64,000 bases of DNA from Apostichopus japonicus (GCF_037975245.1 NC_092576.1:17690111-17754110); one strand, 5' to 3'; shown: positions 46,870-59,250, numbered from the stretch's first letter. Notes: generated by a model not told the origin, from the letters alone. Numbers and translations are program-made.

Positions 46870-48160
46870 CTAGGCACGTTTACGATACTGTTTGCCGCTA
46901 TGTCCATAGTCGTGACCGTATCTGGCCTCTTCAGTCTCGACTCTACTTCTTCCCTGATAGGCAGGGCGTGCCTGAATTGGTCGACGCTGAGCGACCATTT
47001 TCTCTCTACCTGCTCTCTCAGATTTCCATTGATTAATACTTCGGAAAGGAGGATTGTTCATGTTCCTGTGGTTGATTTTATCATCATCGTCATCCTCGCC
47101 GTCGTCATTACCGTGGTGTGGACGGCCGTCATGATCTTCAGAACTGTCGTCTGTATTGTCACCATCTCCGTGGTGTGGACGGCCGTCATGATCTTCAGAA
47201 CTGTCGTCTGTATCGTCATCATCTCCGTGGTGTGGACGGCCGTCATGATCTTCAGAAGTGTCGTCTGTATCGTCATCATCTCCGTGGTGTGGACGGTCGT
47301 CATGATCTTCAGAACTGTCGTCTGTATTGTCACCATCTCCGTGGTGTGGACGGCCCTCATGATCTTCATGATTTTTATCTGGGCTGCCACCCTGTAACAA
47401 AGAAATAATTATAATATTAGGGAGATATTAAATAATATGAATATGAAATATCTTACAAGGAAAACAAAGCAGTAATAAAATCACGTCAAAGACCATATCA
47501 TTCTTTATAATGTACTATAATATAGATTTGTAACTTTGTCTTCTTGTTTAGTTAGGAGTGGGAATCCAGGTAAATAAATTATGCCTGTTCTCTTGCGGGT
47601 TCTTGTGTAACGCTCTGTCACCGTGGTAACAAGCAAAATCACTACGTATATAGAAAAATAGGTAAACGTTGAGTAGACAGTCCCTTTAATCATTGCATAT
47701 ATTCCGGAATGACTATCGACCATCGGTAAAAGTGAGATTTGTCGGGACAAAACGTCCTAACTATCTCATACACCTTGTTGTGGGACAAAACTATGTTTGC
47801 ATCTCATGATTAGTAAAAATAACAACATAAAAACAGGAGAAATAAGAAATTTGGAAGAGGGCAAAATGGCCCCCCCCCCTGGCCCCACTCCCTTGATCCA
47901 CCTCTGAGTTAAGCACAACAAAATGTATGGCCTTTCAATAAACTTCGGCCACCGGCCGAAAAATACTCTTTCTGGGAGATTCTCACCTCTTCCCATCGAA
48001 CTGCGTACGTAATACCGACTGCAATTCCCACGATGACAAGAAGGAACAGGAAGACACCCAGTAATCTCATGCCAGTACATCCTTTGCGTTCTTTTACGAC
48101 AGTGTCGTACTTCGGAGGCAGTGGTTGTACCTGTTGGTAATATATATCGATAATTTTCAT
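46870..48160 (-). CDS. Asp/His/Gly-rich repeat protein, copy C (two exons)
   Basis: Exon 1 is 48160-47987 (58 codons), exon 2 is 47391-46870; both phase 0; 231 aa. The N terminus has a PPKY motif (VQPLPPKYDTVVKE), which could bind WW domains, then the hydrophobic segment LLGVFLFLLVIVGIAVGITY and RWEE before the GTGAGA donor. With this start the protein looks like a single-pass type II membrane protein; with the internal Met it would look secreted. Exon 2 opens after TTACAG with GGSPDKNHEDHEGRPHH: the copy A microexon is fused directly to the repeat region, so intron 2 and about 110 residues are missing, frame kept. Four full 19-residue units follow, then an acidic run and the conserved C-terminal tail (PAYQGRSRVETEEARYGHDY). 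Intact and the best candidate for a working family member. Confidence 0.68.
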
Positions 48161-48179
48161 CTTCCATTTTTGTTTTTTT

Positions 48180-48740
48180 GATGTCCCTTATTTGTAGAAA
48201 TAATCAACATATATCTGACTTTTTCCCGCATAAGCCTCAAGCTAAATATATATATAAAAAAAAGTAACAATTCATTCTTATCGACACTGCTTATACGAAA
48301 GTCATTGGGCCGGTCGACTCCTGTTGCATCAAACTAAAGGGTGCAAACGTGAAGTAATATCAATATAATATCAATAAACTAAGAAACTATGGTTTGAAGG
48401 GGGTAGCCACCAAATCTTTTTCTTGGATCATTTTTATCTTGCTAATTATACTGACCATATACGGTAGTGGTTTGAGAGCTTCACGATATTTAAACAAAGA
48501 ACGACTTCATTTGTAGCGAATTATGAACGATGTATTCCTTATAAGTATGAATTCCACACAGCCATTACAATAAGGTTAAACAGAGTGTCAAACACCCAAG
48601 TATTTAACATCTTCTCATAACAATTCGACATGTACAGCTATACGTCGCGCACAATAGAGAAGGGCTTTGTATTCATATTATATCAGGATATACAATGCCA
48701 TATTTTACAATACGGATATGTGGAGGGGGCAGGGATATTG
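48180..48740. other. 5' flank of HD copy C, no gene recognised
   Basis: Probable promoter side of copy C. A TATATATAAAAAA run lies near 48250. No ORF or repeat could be assigned. Confidence 0.4.
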
Positions 48741-49110
48741 CGCCTCGGGCCCAGATGGTGTTAATCTGACACTCAGAGTATTCAATTATGTGTGAATATA
48801 CCTTTGTTTGGGGAAACTATGATACTCTTTAAAGAAAAGCTTCCCAAGATAGAGCTTGGATGGGAGCGAAACCAACCAACCCAGACAGGTTACCTGACCT
48901 ACTTTCAACATCGGTCTCCTGACACCCTGACTGTTTGAGAGGCAATGAAACTTTTCTTAAGTAAGGTCACCCATGAGAGAACCTGGGCACGAAACACCAA
49001 ACAACCGAACGACTGATTCGCTTTCAACCTCAGTCTCCATGTATCGAGAATGATTCTGTGTGATCAACGTCAAGAATATATCACGATTCCCCTCGAAAGG
49101 GAACGCAATG

Positions 49111-49138
49111 CTACACATGATCTTAGCCAAAGGCCGAG
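49111..49138 (-). ncRNA. U2 snRNA 5'-end-like fragment
   Basis: The minus strand reads CTCGGCCTTTGGCTAAGATC then ATGTGTAG, which matches the 5' end of U2 snRNA with a one-base deletion and one substitution. The following sequence does not match U2, so this is not a functional snRNA. It lies inside a repeat shared with 23041-23560 and may be the head of an snRNA-derived SINE or a chimeric retropseudogene. Confidence 0.55.
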
Positions 49139-49258
49139 TCGGTGAAAATGATGCGCAATGATAAAACACACTTCAAATCTATAAACTCTAAAAGCGTTAT
49201 GATATGCCGCTATGAATGGTAATTTATACACATATATGGTATAGTGAACTTTATATAC

Positions 49259-49339
49259 CTCCACGTGGACGTACTCCGTGGTGTTGTCTCCATTTTTCAA
49301 TTCCTCCTTGTTGATTGTGTAGACGCCTGGCTTCACCAT
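49259..49339 (-). CDS. candidate first exon, MVKP-type
   Basis: 27 codons from an ATG (MVKPGVYTINKEELKNGDNT...) to a donor (GAG|GTATAT), phase 0. It resembles in length and pattern the exon at 59561-59638 (MVKP start, basic/acidic middle). Downstream exons were not found. Product unknown. Confidence 0.35.
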
Positions 49340-51470
49340 GACGAAAATCTGTCAACAAACACTGCTGCCATGGTGATGGAAAAGGAGGAGAAAAGAAGAA
49401 TAATATGACGTCACTTTATTTCTGAACCACTCATTCGATAATATAGTATCACGTGACGTTTCCAAAACTGTGAGAATAATTGGTTCAGCGGATATCGGTG
49501 TGGAATTATCAATCTGGATCGTAGTCTGAGATCTTCTTTGACGTCATATGTAGCCACGAAGACATGTGGACAGTGAAAAGTTGGGCAGTGTGTCAGGCTA
49601 CGACAGATCATGATTATGCCAGGGAAGCTGAACATGTAGCATTTGCCCGACTGGCGGTCATGCAGAAAGCGAGAGATGGGTGGAGGCGGAAGGTTCATGC
49701 CTGAAGCTGCACAGTTTTAACAAAATATCCAATCATAGATTTGCTTGTGACCCAAACGGGCTCCGTACGTTAGTTACAGTAAACAGTCGTTGTGTGTGCT
49801 GATCAGTCGGTCAAGTGAGGGGTCATTAATAACACTACTATAATGTTTAAGTTCAAAGATTGTCCACATGACGACGGTCGAGTTGAATCGGGGTCACTCG
49901 TACAGTATGCTGCATGCGGGCTTTCTTTACATGCGGCTTTCTTTACACTTCCTTAAGTGGATCCACATATTAAGTACGAACTGTCGAAAAGTAGCTGGCA
50001 TGGCCGTTTTTTGTTGATCAATGATATGAACATAGCAAGTGTGACAACCTTACTCCAAGTCTGACCTTTGTAAATGTGTTCACACCGGTTAACGCTTGAC
50101 CTCCGTTGACCTTTGACCGTCATGAGAACTATTAAAGAAATTTGGCTCACCACGATGGAACTCAGTATATACCGTACCAATATTACGTTCGTTTCTTCAG
50201 TTTTCAGATTTGACATCTGTTGACCTCGTGAGACATTTGGCTGAAATCAAAACCATTACGCCTCTTTTCCTTTTCACGATTTATCCACAAACACAAGCAT
50301 AAAATTAACTGTTGATGATGTCCTTTTAGATAGTAAAACGTCAAGGCGTCATATAGACCTATACACACAGGTACACTTTCACACAATTTCCTACACGCAG
50401 ATGTAGGCTACACACAGATACAAACAACCAATCATCACTTCATAACATTATCATATTCATTGTGCCCGTCAACATGAACGTATCACGTGTTTGTAATTGT
50501 TTTGATCAACGCATTTATCAGTACATAGAAATGCTATGTAATCATGACAGTTGTAACGATCGAAGTCACCTCACATGTATCGTCAAGTCTACGTATCAAC
50601 ATCATTTATTCTCCTGAGTCGATTCGCCCACTAGTAGCATTCTCCACTGACTAGCAGAGGGGAGCGGGGGGGGGGGGGGAGTGCTGTGTTGGTGCGCCAG
50701 TAATCAAAGATCATTTTTCTTGTTTCATAATTTTCATAATCCGTTAAATATTAGACATGTTTTCTCAAAACTGCATCATGAAATGACAAATAATTTTTCG
50801 AATGGGCTTTTGTGGAACTGCAATAAAGTAGAAGGAGGATAAAGTCGACATTTTTTTATTTTAGAAGTGAACAAATTTGGTATAGCGAGTAGACATTTCG
50901 AATCAGAAAGTAGAATTTTGTGGACACAACAGTCCAAATTCTTGAAAAACTGGAAAAGCTTGACATGTCCAGTTATGATGTCACCATAGAGGAAAGATCG
51001 AGTCACAACACCTCCAAGCTTTCCTTCCTATCCCATTTTTTGATATATAGCGTTCTTTCGCCACATAATTACAATGTCACATCACCTTGAGAAATGCCAT
51101 CATGCCGCAACATTGTTTTTATTTTGAAAGAATACGTCATTTAGGCCTACTATGAATTGACCAATCATTTTAAATCTATGTACAATATATGCAATCGATG
51201 TATGTAGCCTATGTATTGTAGTTTAGATCCACCTGCAAGCAGGAACTCGCGAATAAGCCTTATTGGCTTATCTAAGCCGCAAGCTGACAGAAGTCAGTCT
51301 CGTAGCTTCATACTTAACGACAATGATTTTGAATTGTCAATTGTAAACAACTCTGTAACTGGACGAAATACATTAATCTTAAAGTGACTCTAACAATATA
51401 TATCGAATCTATAATCTATATACAAGCAATCTATATACGAGCTCGAATCTAATACAAGCATTGTCTTTCA
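49340..51470. other. no gene confirmed
   Basis: Includes a TGACCT-rich stretch (50098-50125) like that of the 29255 element, a poly-G run at 50665-50680 and several short non-conserved frames. A frame at 49698-49411 (MNLPPPPISRF...) is unsupported. Confidence 0.4.
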
Positions 51471-51852
51471 GCACCCGATACTCATAGCTAGTACAGTAAC
51501 TACTGTCCATGTCCCTTAACCGTGCATCAGTAACTACTGCGCTATGTTCGTACCACGGTAACATGTAGCACAGTAATTACTGCAAGTTTTTTCTTACTGA
51601 AAATCTAAAAAATAAAAAAATTAAAAATTAAATTTAACATTTAAAAAGTTTAAAAAAATTAAATTTAAAATTTTGTAAATTACTGCAAATTTTCCCCTGT
51701 CGGACTCGTAGTTCAACGTGTAACATCTTTCCAGTAAGTACTGTGCCAACTGTAACACATGTTACTGTGTTACGAATACAGCGCAGTAGTTACTGGTGCA
51801 CGGTTGTGGAACATGAACAGTAGTTACTGTACTAGCTATGAGTATCGGGTGC
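51471..51852. mobile_element. foldback element with CAGTAACTACTG words
   Basis: Long inverted arms, starting GCACCCGATACTCATAGCTA and ending with the complement, are flanked by TTTCA on both sides (51466-51470, 51853-51857). Each arm contains several near-palindromic words of type CAGTAACTACTG. The centre is AT-rich. No coding capacity. Confidence 0.75.
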
Positions 51853-51857
51853 TTTCA

Positions 51858-52744
51858 GACGCCCATATTCAAAACTTCTTCGTTTGATAAACGAGTCATA
51901 CAACATCCTTCCGCACAGACCATGGTTATAATGTTATAATAGCTACACTGTCAGTTCACTTGATTTTGTCATAACATAAGAAATAAGTGTATCAATATAT
52001 ATACATGCTAGGTATGGACTATATGATACAACCTGTTGCCGGGTGATGGGGTTGAGACTTACTTTTGCCTGGTGTTCCCCAATAGGCTATCTTATTATCA
52101 TCCTTCGTTCCCCATAAACTAAGAAAACATAACAAAAAGCTATTAACTATAGTTTAAGTATTAACTGACCAGGTGCTTCGGGCTTACCTCTACCCACTGC
52201 TAAAGAGTACTCGAAAATATACTTACGTGCTTCTATTAAGACAAAAAACAGCGACTTTTCCTTGTAAGTATTTGTTTCAAATTCTGCTTTTTACTTCCAA
52301 CAGTGACTCAACGATTGTAGGTCTCCAATGTAATACACATACTTCCAGTTATATTAAAGGTTCCACTATGTACATCGTTACATATACAATAAGCTCTCTA
52401 GGTGTTTACTTTGCGGGTTTTAGATAGCTGATGAAGAGAGATATTAATCGTTTTCGATGAACTACTGGGATAAAGTCCATGTTGATCCCCAGACTCTTTG
52501 TTTAAAGTTCGGTTCGTGACTGAAGCTGCATGTTTTCGCAGTATAAATAAAAAACGATGTCACCATTCACGGAATATGTCAATTCACTATAGCTTTCATC
52601 GATACAAATATTACACAAAAAAACGGTGTTTTAGCGTGTGTCTTTCGATTCGATTAGTTTTAGAATGAAAACAATGGCAAGATATTGTGAAGATCATTGG
52701 GGGATTAACAATTAGCATATTGTTGAAAGACAATTGCAGTATCG
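51858..52744. other. no gene recognised
   Basis: Single-copy AT-rich sequence. Donor-like words on the minus strand near 52186 are not tied to a convincing exon. Confidence 0.4.
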
Positions 52745-52756
52745 AAATATATATAA

Positions 52757-52833
<77 letters not shown>
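52745..52833. repeat. (TA)n microsatellite
   Basis: Pure TA tract of about 75 bp with a short irregular left edge. Confidence 0.95.
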
Positions 52834-52835
<2 letters not shown>

Positions 52836-53039
52836 GTTGGTTGGTTTGCGTCTATCTTGTTTTTTGCCCAAAATTCATCCTTTGAGACATATGGCAAGAC
52901 ACCATGTCAATTTAATGCGATTCTTAGAGACCTTTGTTGATTTGGCGTGGACTGAAACAGGCTAATTGGAAGGAACGGAGGGCTGGCTGGAAGCTAAACG
53001 TCAACGAAGGCAGCTTCAACTGGACCACTATCAACCCAC

Positions 53040-53257
53040 GTCAATTGGGGCTGTCTTTCTGTGCAGGTCGGCCGTGGTCGCCATCATTTGGGCGTCCATC
53101 GTCGGGAAGATCGATTGGAGGATCTCCATTACCATGACGGTCCCCGGGATGATCACCACGGTGGCCGTCATGGTTTCCAGATCGACCGTTGTCGTTTTCA
53201 CATTCGTAGTCATCATCTGGTGTGTCGTAAACGACGTCACCACCTTCTGGCATTTCT
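53040..53257 (-). pseudogene. HD protein, copy D: fragment of the long exon
   Basis: The minus strand begins after CCACTCTAG with ATGCCAGAAGGTGG and encodes PEGGDVVYDTPDDDYECEND and GDHPGDRHGNGDPPIDLPDD, the start of copy A exon 3. It stops early (KDSPN) through a frameshift before the 19-residue units. The sequence 5' of the acceptor is not HD intron but the polypurine block, so the fragment is rearranged. Confidence 0.7.
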
Positions 53258-53279
53258 AGAGTGGTCAGGTATGTCACTG

Positions 53280-54360
53280 CCCTTGTCCCTTCTTCTGTCC
53301 CTCTCCTTCCTTCTTCCCTCCCTCCCTTCCCACGTCCCAACGGCCCTAGGATCCCGTGAAAAAAACAACTGTCATGAGTTAAATCCATGCTGTTGAGCCG
53401 TTACTACAAGGAATGTTGGTAATATTTCTTGTTAACGAAAGTATTAATTTCAGACTGAATTTAGAACACGTCATTATGTTTATATGACAAATTGAAAGTA
53501 ATACACCTTATTTTGGAGTCATATGTATACGAAAGCACCCGGATATAGAAGAATGCAGCCGTGACGTAATCAAGACAGGATGGGGCTATGTCAATTTGAT
53601 AACGACACGTACAAATATGTTTTATGACACGAGGTAAACATTTTCCACGTTAGATTGCTTATACGTTTAAAAGAGAAGAAATAATTTTACAAGGTAAGTC
53701 ATTAAAAGAACAAATACTTATTTCTCCTTGATTTTTTTTATTTGACGTTGAATTGTACTAAACCGTATAATAATACTAATACTGTATTAAGAATTCATGA
53801 TCATCACGCATTAATAATGTATTAATAATGCATTACCAATGTCAGTTAAGTGATTATTTTCCCCAATTTTACCGCAGAAAATAGTAAATTAATTTTGCTT
53901 GAAAGATGTAAAATGTTCGGTAATATATTCACCCATCCAAACATGATTTTGGTACGAAATAGTTGAGCGATGTGTTGTTTTATATCCGTAAAATTATGTT
54001 TCCAACGACTTTAAATTCTATCTTTATGAAAAAAGCGCAACGCCCAGTTTTGTAATGGAATGATGAAAGTAAAGAGAAATAAATAAAGAAAGCAAAATAG
54101 GGGCCTGACAATGGTTCTACTGAAATAAGACAAGTAAATTGAAGAAAGTATTACAAGAAGAACTAGACCGACTTCTAAAAGTTTGCTTCTACTTGAAGAT
54201 GTGTTCCTTGTAATTTTTTTAGTCGGCCCGTATGCAGATTCAGAAGGGACATACCGTGCCGCGCTACTCAATTCCAGAGATCTATGCCTTCGTCCATCTG
54301 TCCATCATATGTACAAACAAAACCGTTACAACTGACAGGTCATCCAATTTGGCTAGGGAC
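53280..54360. repeat. mosaic of block A pieces
   Basis: 53280-53745 is the reverse complement of roughly 5830-6330. 53746-54360 matches 3985-4600 in direct orientation, including the 3' UTR array remnant. Together with copy D this is a jumbled partial copy of the HD-dispanin interval. Confidence 0.7.
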
Positions 54361-54425
54361 GATATCTATATTAACCATGTGTGTAAGTGTTAGTAACGAC
54401 GACAATTGAATCTCGCTATTACATG

Positions 54426-54436
54426 CAAATAATCTA

Positions 54437-54500
<64 letters not shown>
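54426..54500. repeat. (CA)n(TA)n microsatellite
   Basis: CA repeats running into TA repeats. The E-box/CRE block fragment follows at 54600-54830 with TCACGTGACC at 54793. Confidence 0.9.
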
Positions 54501-54502
<2 letters not shown>

Positions 54503-54839
54503 GAGTAGTGAACGAGCGCTGAATAAATTTCGTAACCTTTAACTACAATCAGCCACGATACAGACAAACCATTGGCATGCACCTAAACGAAAATGTGTAC
54601 ACACTTGGTCTTAATACCGAAGTAGAGTCCTTTAACGATACGTACAAAAGTGTATAAAAGACATATACAAAACAGATGCAAATACGAATAGTCCGAGCCA
54701 GGGCTACTACCGAACCAAACGATTCAGAACAGGAGAGAAAACGCATTCCCAAGTCTCCAAATCTGATTCCGAGCTGGATTGGTGAACAGACGTCACGTGA
54801 CCTGTAAAACTTACGTCACTGTCCACGTGGAAATCATAT

Positions 54840-55933
54840 CCACGATATTTTCTTTCAAAAGTGGAAACACTGTCACGAACATTTTTTAATGCAATAGTTC
54901 CTTTTACTTATTACTAGGAATAAACTAAGCCCCATTGCAAAAACGAAGAATCAACAGTATATGCACATTCATGCAAGAATAGAAAGAAAACGGAATAAAT
55001 GTATTCCTCTGATAAATCTGATAAACTGTCGTGGATATCATGTTTGAATTAACCCATCAAAAGAAGCACCCATACAATAATAGAACGATCTGCAACTTGT
55101 TCACAAACGACGTACCGCAGAGAAACCTTAAAGAGCGGAAATCGTAATCGGCTCCAACAATATAAGTCATTCTTACAAGTCGTATCTCACACACAAAATG
55201 TAGAAAAGTTCAAATTGAAATTCTGTCAAGAAGTCCTGTTTACGCAGAATGACTTCGAAACGGATAGGACGCCTGAATAACAAGAAAAAGTTTGACTTGA
55301 TCAAGTCTCCCACGGATGGAATTATTTCCCAAAATGGCGGGATAATTAAGATGGAAGACATTTTGCTACTCACACCAGTACACATGTGAGGGAAGGAATG
55401 GTCCAACTATTTGCTTCCGGGTATATATATGTATGTCGCCCTCTATTTATCTTGAATTACCGTACATGTCACTATTCTAGGCTACATTTGATTTCCAGCT
55501 GGACAGATGGTGATGTCCGAAGTGTAATCATGGACCAATCACATTATACTTCCAAGTATGGAAAATTTCTGTTCAACTTTTGTCGGACTGTTTCCAGTTA
55601 ATTTGACAAGGGGTGGTCAACTTAACAGTTGACCAGGAGTATATCACAACTGAAATATTTATACAGATGGCCGTATTTCGGCCCTCACAATAAAATATTG
55701 GTTCACCACTACTGAAATGTCACGTCCACAACATTTCAGCAAATTGGACAAACTGCTCTAGAAGTAGCATTTTCTACATTTCATAAAATGACCTCTCGTG
55801 ACCTTCAAATTTATAAGAAAAAAAAACAACCTTAACTTACACACACCTATGACGAAATTTCAGCCAAATCGAATGAAAAATGGCGAAATGGCAGTCATTC
55901 AAACACGGTGGTCAAAAGTGACAGCATTTCGGC
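54840..55933. other. no gene recognised
   Basis: Single-copy sequence with scattered short frames. No splice-supported exon could be found. Confidence 0.4.
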
Positions 55934-55941
55934 AGGATAGC

Positions 55942-56338
55942 CAGTGGCGGAGCGTCCAAACAGTCAGGGGGCGGATGCCCAACCCCCCCCCCCCGACGGA
56001 CTCAAATGGACTGCTGGCGCCCTTTTCAGCTTTTTACCACTTTTTACTTATTCGCGATTATTGACATTTTTACTGCTCTCTCATCTACCTATTGACATTT
56101 GTCACATTTTTTGGTGTAATTTTCTTACAAAATGCTCTAACGGCTATTTATTCTTCGTTTATCCGCAAATTAGCAAGGCCGGAAAAGGGTCATTTCCGGC
56201 GATCTAGGGAGTATCTTTACTCAAAAAAATTCTGTACGCTCCGCGCCACCCTGTGGTGGCGCTCCGCTTAAATAGTGTCGAAAGCGCCCCTACAGACCAT
56301 TTTCGCCCCCCTGACCAATACCCCTAGCTCCGCCACTG
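55942..56338. mobile_element. hAT-like MITE with perfect 8-bp TSD
   Basis: TIRs CAGTGGCGGAGC / GCTCCGCCACTG and target duplication AGGATAGC at 55934-55941 and 56339-56346. 397 bp. The internal TTTCCGGCGATCTAGGGAG and TGGTGGCGCTCCGCTTA segments are shared with the elements at 28203 and 57665. Confidence 0.9.
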
Positions 56339-56775
56339 AGGATAGCTGTACCTCAGCTAACGCTTCCAGCTGGGCTAAGAACCGTTGTAACAGTTCCTAT
56401 CTTAAACTTGCCAATTATGTAATTAAACAATAATTAAAATTATTAATTAAAAAATATGTAATTTATAGTCAGATATCTCAGAAGTGATGTTTAATTCCTT
56501 ATGTTAAAGACTCAATATATACGTGTTTGCTGATGAATTTCGGAAAACAAAGGCTTCCGAAGCAGATTCAGGTGGGTTTAAAAGCTGTCGCAATCAAAAG
56601 AGAGATATTTTCTTTCTGTTACCCTTATGGCCGCGCGAACGATTAACCGTCTGAGTCAATGCGACCGCCCATAATCAGCATTTTCATTACACAAATGTAA
56701 CCTATACTCGTATCGTTCATATTTTTTACCCAATTTCCGGAGGAAACGTCAGAAATCACCTGTTTATTCCTCGCA

Positions 56776-56811
56776 ATGGAAGGAAATGACACAATTTCGC
56801 AAGCTACATCG
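56776..56811 (+). CDS. candidate 12-codon first exon
   Basis: GCAATGG context, frame MEGNDTISQATS, ending at a consensus donor (TCG|GTAAGA). No downstream exon located; could be chance. Confidence 0.2.
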
Positions 56812-57305
56812 GTAAGACCGCAAGAAAGATACTATTCAATAGAATGGACCTAACATAGGCCACCCACGAAAGTGAATGTAAGTCTTAGGCCTAACGGTCG
56901 TAAACAAAACAGAGAGATTGGATTGGCGCATGCATGATCTGTTGGGAGGGGCTTGACAATTTTGGTTGAAGTTTGTAGAATCTACGGACTCGTAAAAAAA
57001 TCTGATGAATTTTATTCAGCTCAAACTTTTTAACGACAGATAACTCAAATAAAAATAATGATTATTCATATGAAAATTGAGTAAAACGGTGTTATTTTCA
57101 CTGAGCTATTAGGCAGTGAGCTGGAAAGGTCGAAGTTAAACTTTGGCAAACACGCATTGGGACTTTAACTTTTACCAGTGACGTGCCAGTAAACGCCAGG
57201 GGTACATCCCATTCTCCAACTTCCCATACAAAATCAAGAGTATTTATAAGCTCAACCTTGCGCTTATAGACTTATTTAAAAAACTAATGTTGAAGTCTGA
57301 TATGC

Positions 57306-58364
57306 CAGGGGCGTATCCAGGGGGGCGCAACAGGCGCGCCCCCCCTATTGGCCGTCACCAAAAAAAAAAAGTTTAGCAAAAAAAAAAAAAAAAAAAATTG
57401 ATGACGACCTTTAAGTGAGTTGTCGGTGATCACTCAACCCCCCCCCCCCCCTCCCGTATGCTTTATTTTTTGTTTGCCAAAAAAAGGTTCTGGCGAAGTT
57501 CGGCGGCATAATAGTTTTAGAAACATACTGTAGATGGTAATTGTGTTTGTATTATCGCTATAAACACTAAGTGACATGCCAGCCATACTAAATTGTGCAT
57601 TTTGTGTCCATATTTACTGGAAATATTGCTTATTATTAAGGTCGAAAAATGGATCACATATGGCCATGGGCGGCGATCCTGGGGGGGGGGGGAAGGGGGG
57701 ATATATCCCCCCATGAAAATGGGTGGAGGGGATGTAATACACCATATCCCCCCCCCCACCAAATGCCAGGGATAAGAATATTTTCATGCCTACATTTATG
57801 CATCATCGTTAATGTACGGCTCTTTTTTAGCTTCATTTCTCGCCTACCATAAACGCAGTGCGATCTTTTCAAATAAAGCGTCTTTATAAAGCAAGAATAG
57901 TCATCGAATAATATAAAAGAGCTCTCGAACATTCTAACGTTGCGCCTGAAACAAGATTGACAGGGGCAATTTTCCCAAAATAACACCCGAAATTAAAAAA
58001 AAGGTATTTTGGATCCTGATTATGAGATATTTCGGACATGACATCCCTATTTTAAAGTTGGGTATATGCCGCTTGGAAACCTCGGGAAGTGCCGTTTCCG
58101 GCCATCTAGAGGGTTTGTTAATCCCAAAATTTTCTTGTACGCTTCGCGCCAACTCATGGTGGCGCTACGCTTAGACAGTCAACAAGGTCATATCCCCCCT
58201 CCACTCGGAAGTACGGATCGCCGCCCATGCATATGGCACCATTTTGCATTTCAACCCTTCTTCGAAAGCAAAAATTGTCCACCCCTCCCCTTAGACCCAC
58301 CCCCCAGGACGGCGATCATTCATGCCTGACGCCCCCCTATTGGAAAATCCTGGATACGCCCCTG
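57306..58364. mobile_element. TIR element hosting a nested MITE
   Basis: Perfect 16-bp TIRs CAGGGGCGTATCCAGG / CCTGGATACGCCCCTG, flanked by TATGC at 57301-57305 and 58365-58369. About 490 bp without the nested insert at 57665-58229. Non-coding, with long G/C and A runs. Confidence 0.82.
57665..58229. mobile_element. hAT-like MITE nested in the 57306 element
   Basis: Perfect 15-bp TIRs CATGGGCGGCGATCC / GGATCGCCGCCCATG with an 8-bp target duplication CATATGGC at 57657-57664 and 58230-58237. The internal GTGCCGTTTCCGGCCATCT segment matches the 28203 element. Confidence 0.9.
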
Positions 58365-58739
58365 TATGCCTCACATTGCATCATTGGGCGCACTACATCC
58401 TCATTAGAACAATACACAATTGTATATATAACTTGCGATTCAATATATTATATGCTTATCGAACAAGTACTTAAGACTGGCGAAGCAAAAAAAAGAGATT
58501 CGTATCAGTTCGAGCTAGCGCCATTATCTAAAAAGGTCAAATATAAAGAAAATCGAAAGCGATGTTTAGTCGCTTCAATGGGTACTGAAGTGCTGCGTCA
58601 GTGTAGCTTTTACGTCATACGAGGAAATAAAATCATAACCTTCCACTTATTACAAAAAGGCAGGTAATTATGAGCATATGGTATATCACCACCTCTTAGT
58701 TCAATCGCAAACAACACGAGGCGGAAACAGCATGCCTTT

Positions 58740-59250
58740 TGACGTCAAAACACAGTTTATCGCCGATAAACGCCGGAGAAAACAGGGTTTATCAGGGTAA
58801 ACTCAGATGTTCTATTGCAAAAAGTTTTTTTTCTTCGAAAAGCCCTGTTTTTCAGATTGAAAAGCTGTGTTTTTCACTGAGTCGATAAACTCAGTTTTAT
58901 CGGCGATAAGCATTGTTTATCGGGCGAAAACGAAGTTTTCGATAAACTTCGTTCTCGCTTGTTTAACTGAGTTCATCGAAAATAAACCTGTTTTAGCTGG
59001 ATAAACTGGGTTTAACGAAAAAGCTCTTTATCAAGAAAAACATGATTTTTGCTCGATAAACCTAGAGTATCGACCCTGAAAAACCCTATTTTTCTCTCGA
59101 TATAACGGAGTTTTTTCGTAAAACCATGTCTTTTGAACGAAAACGTCAGTTCATCGGCAATAAAGTTTTCCCGCGTAATTGGTCATTAGTTTTGGAGAAA
59201 AACTTGTTTTATCGATCGATAAATTTTGTTTTTCGCTCGAAAACCCGTTG
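58740..59250. repeat. array of short irregular palindromes (TTTATCG/CGATAAA)
   Basis: About 500 bp in which small palindromes recur every 20-35 bp, for example TTTATCGCCGATAAA, TTTTATCGGCGATAAG, TTTTATCGATCGATAAA, GAAAACGAAGTTTTC and GTTTTTCGCTCGAAAAC. The spacers vary, so it is not a simple satellite. No ORF. Not recognised. Confidence 0.6.
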
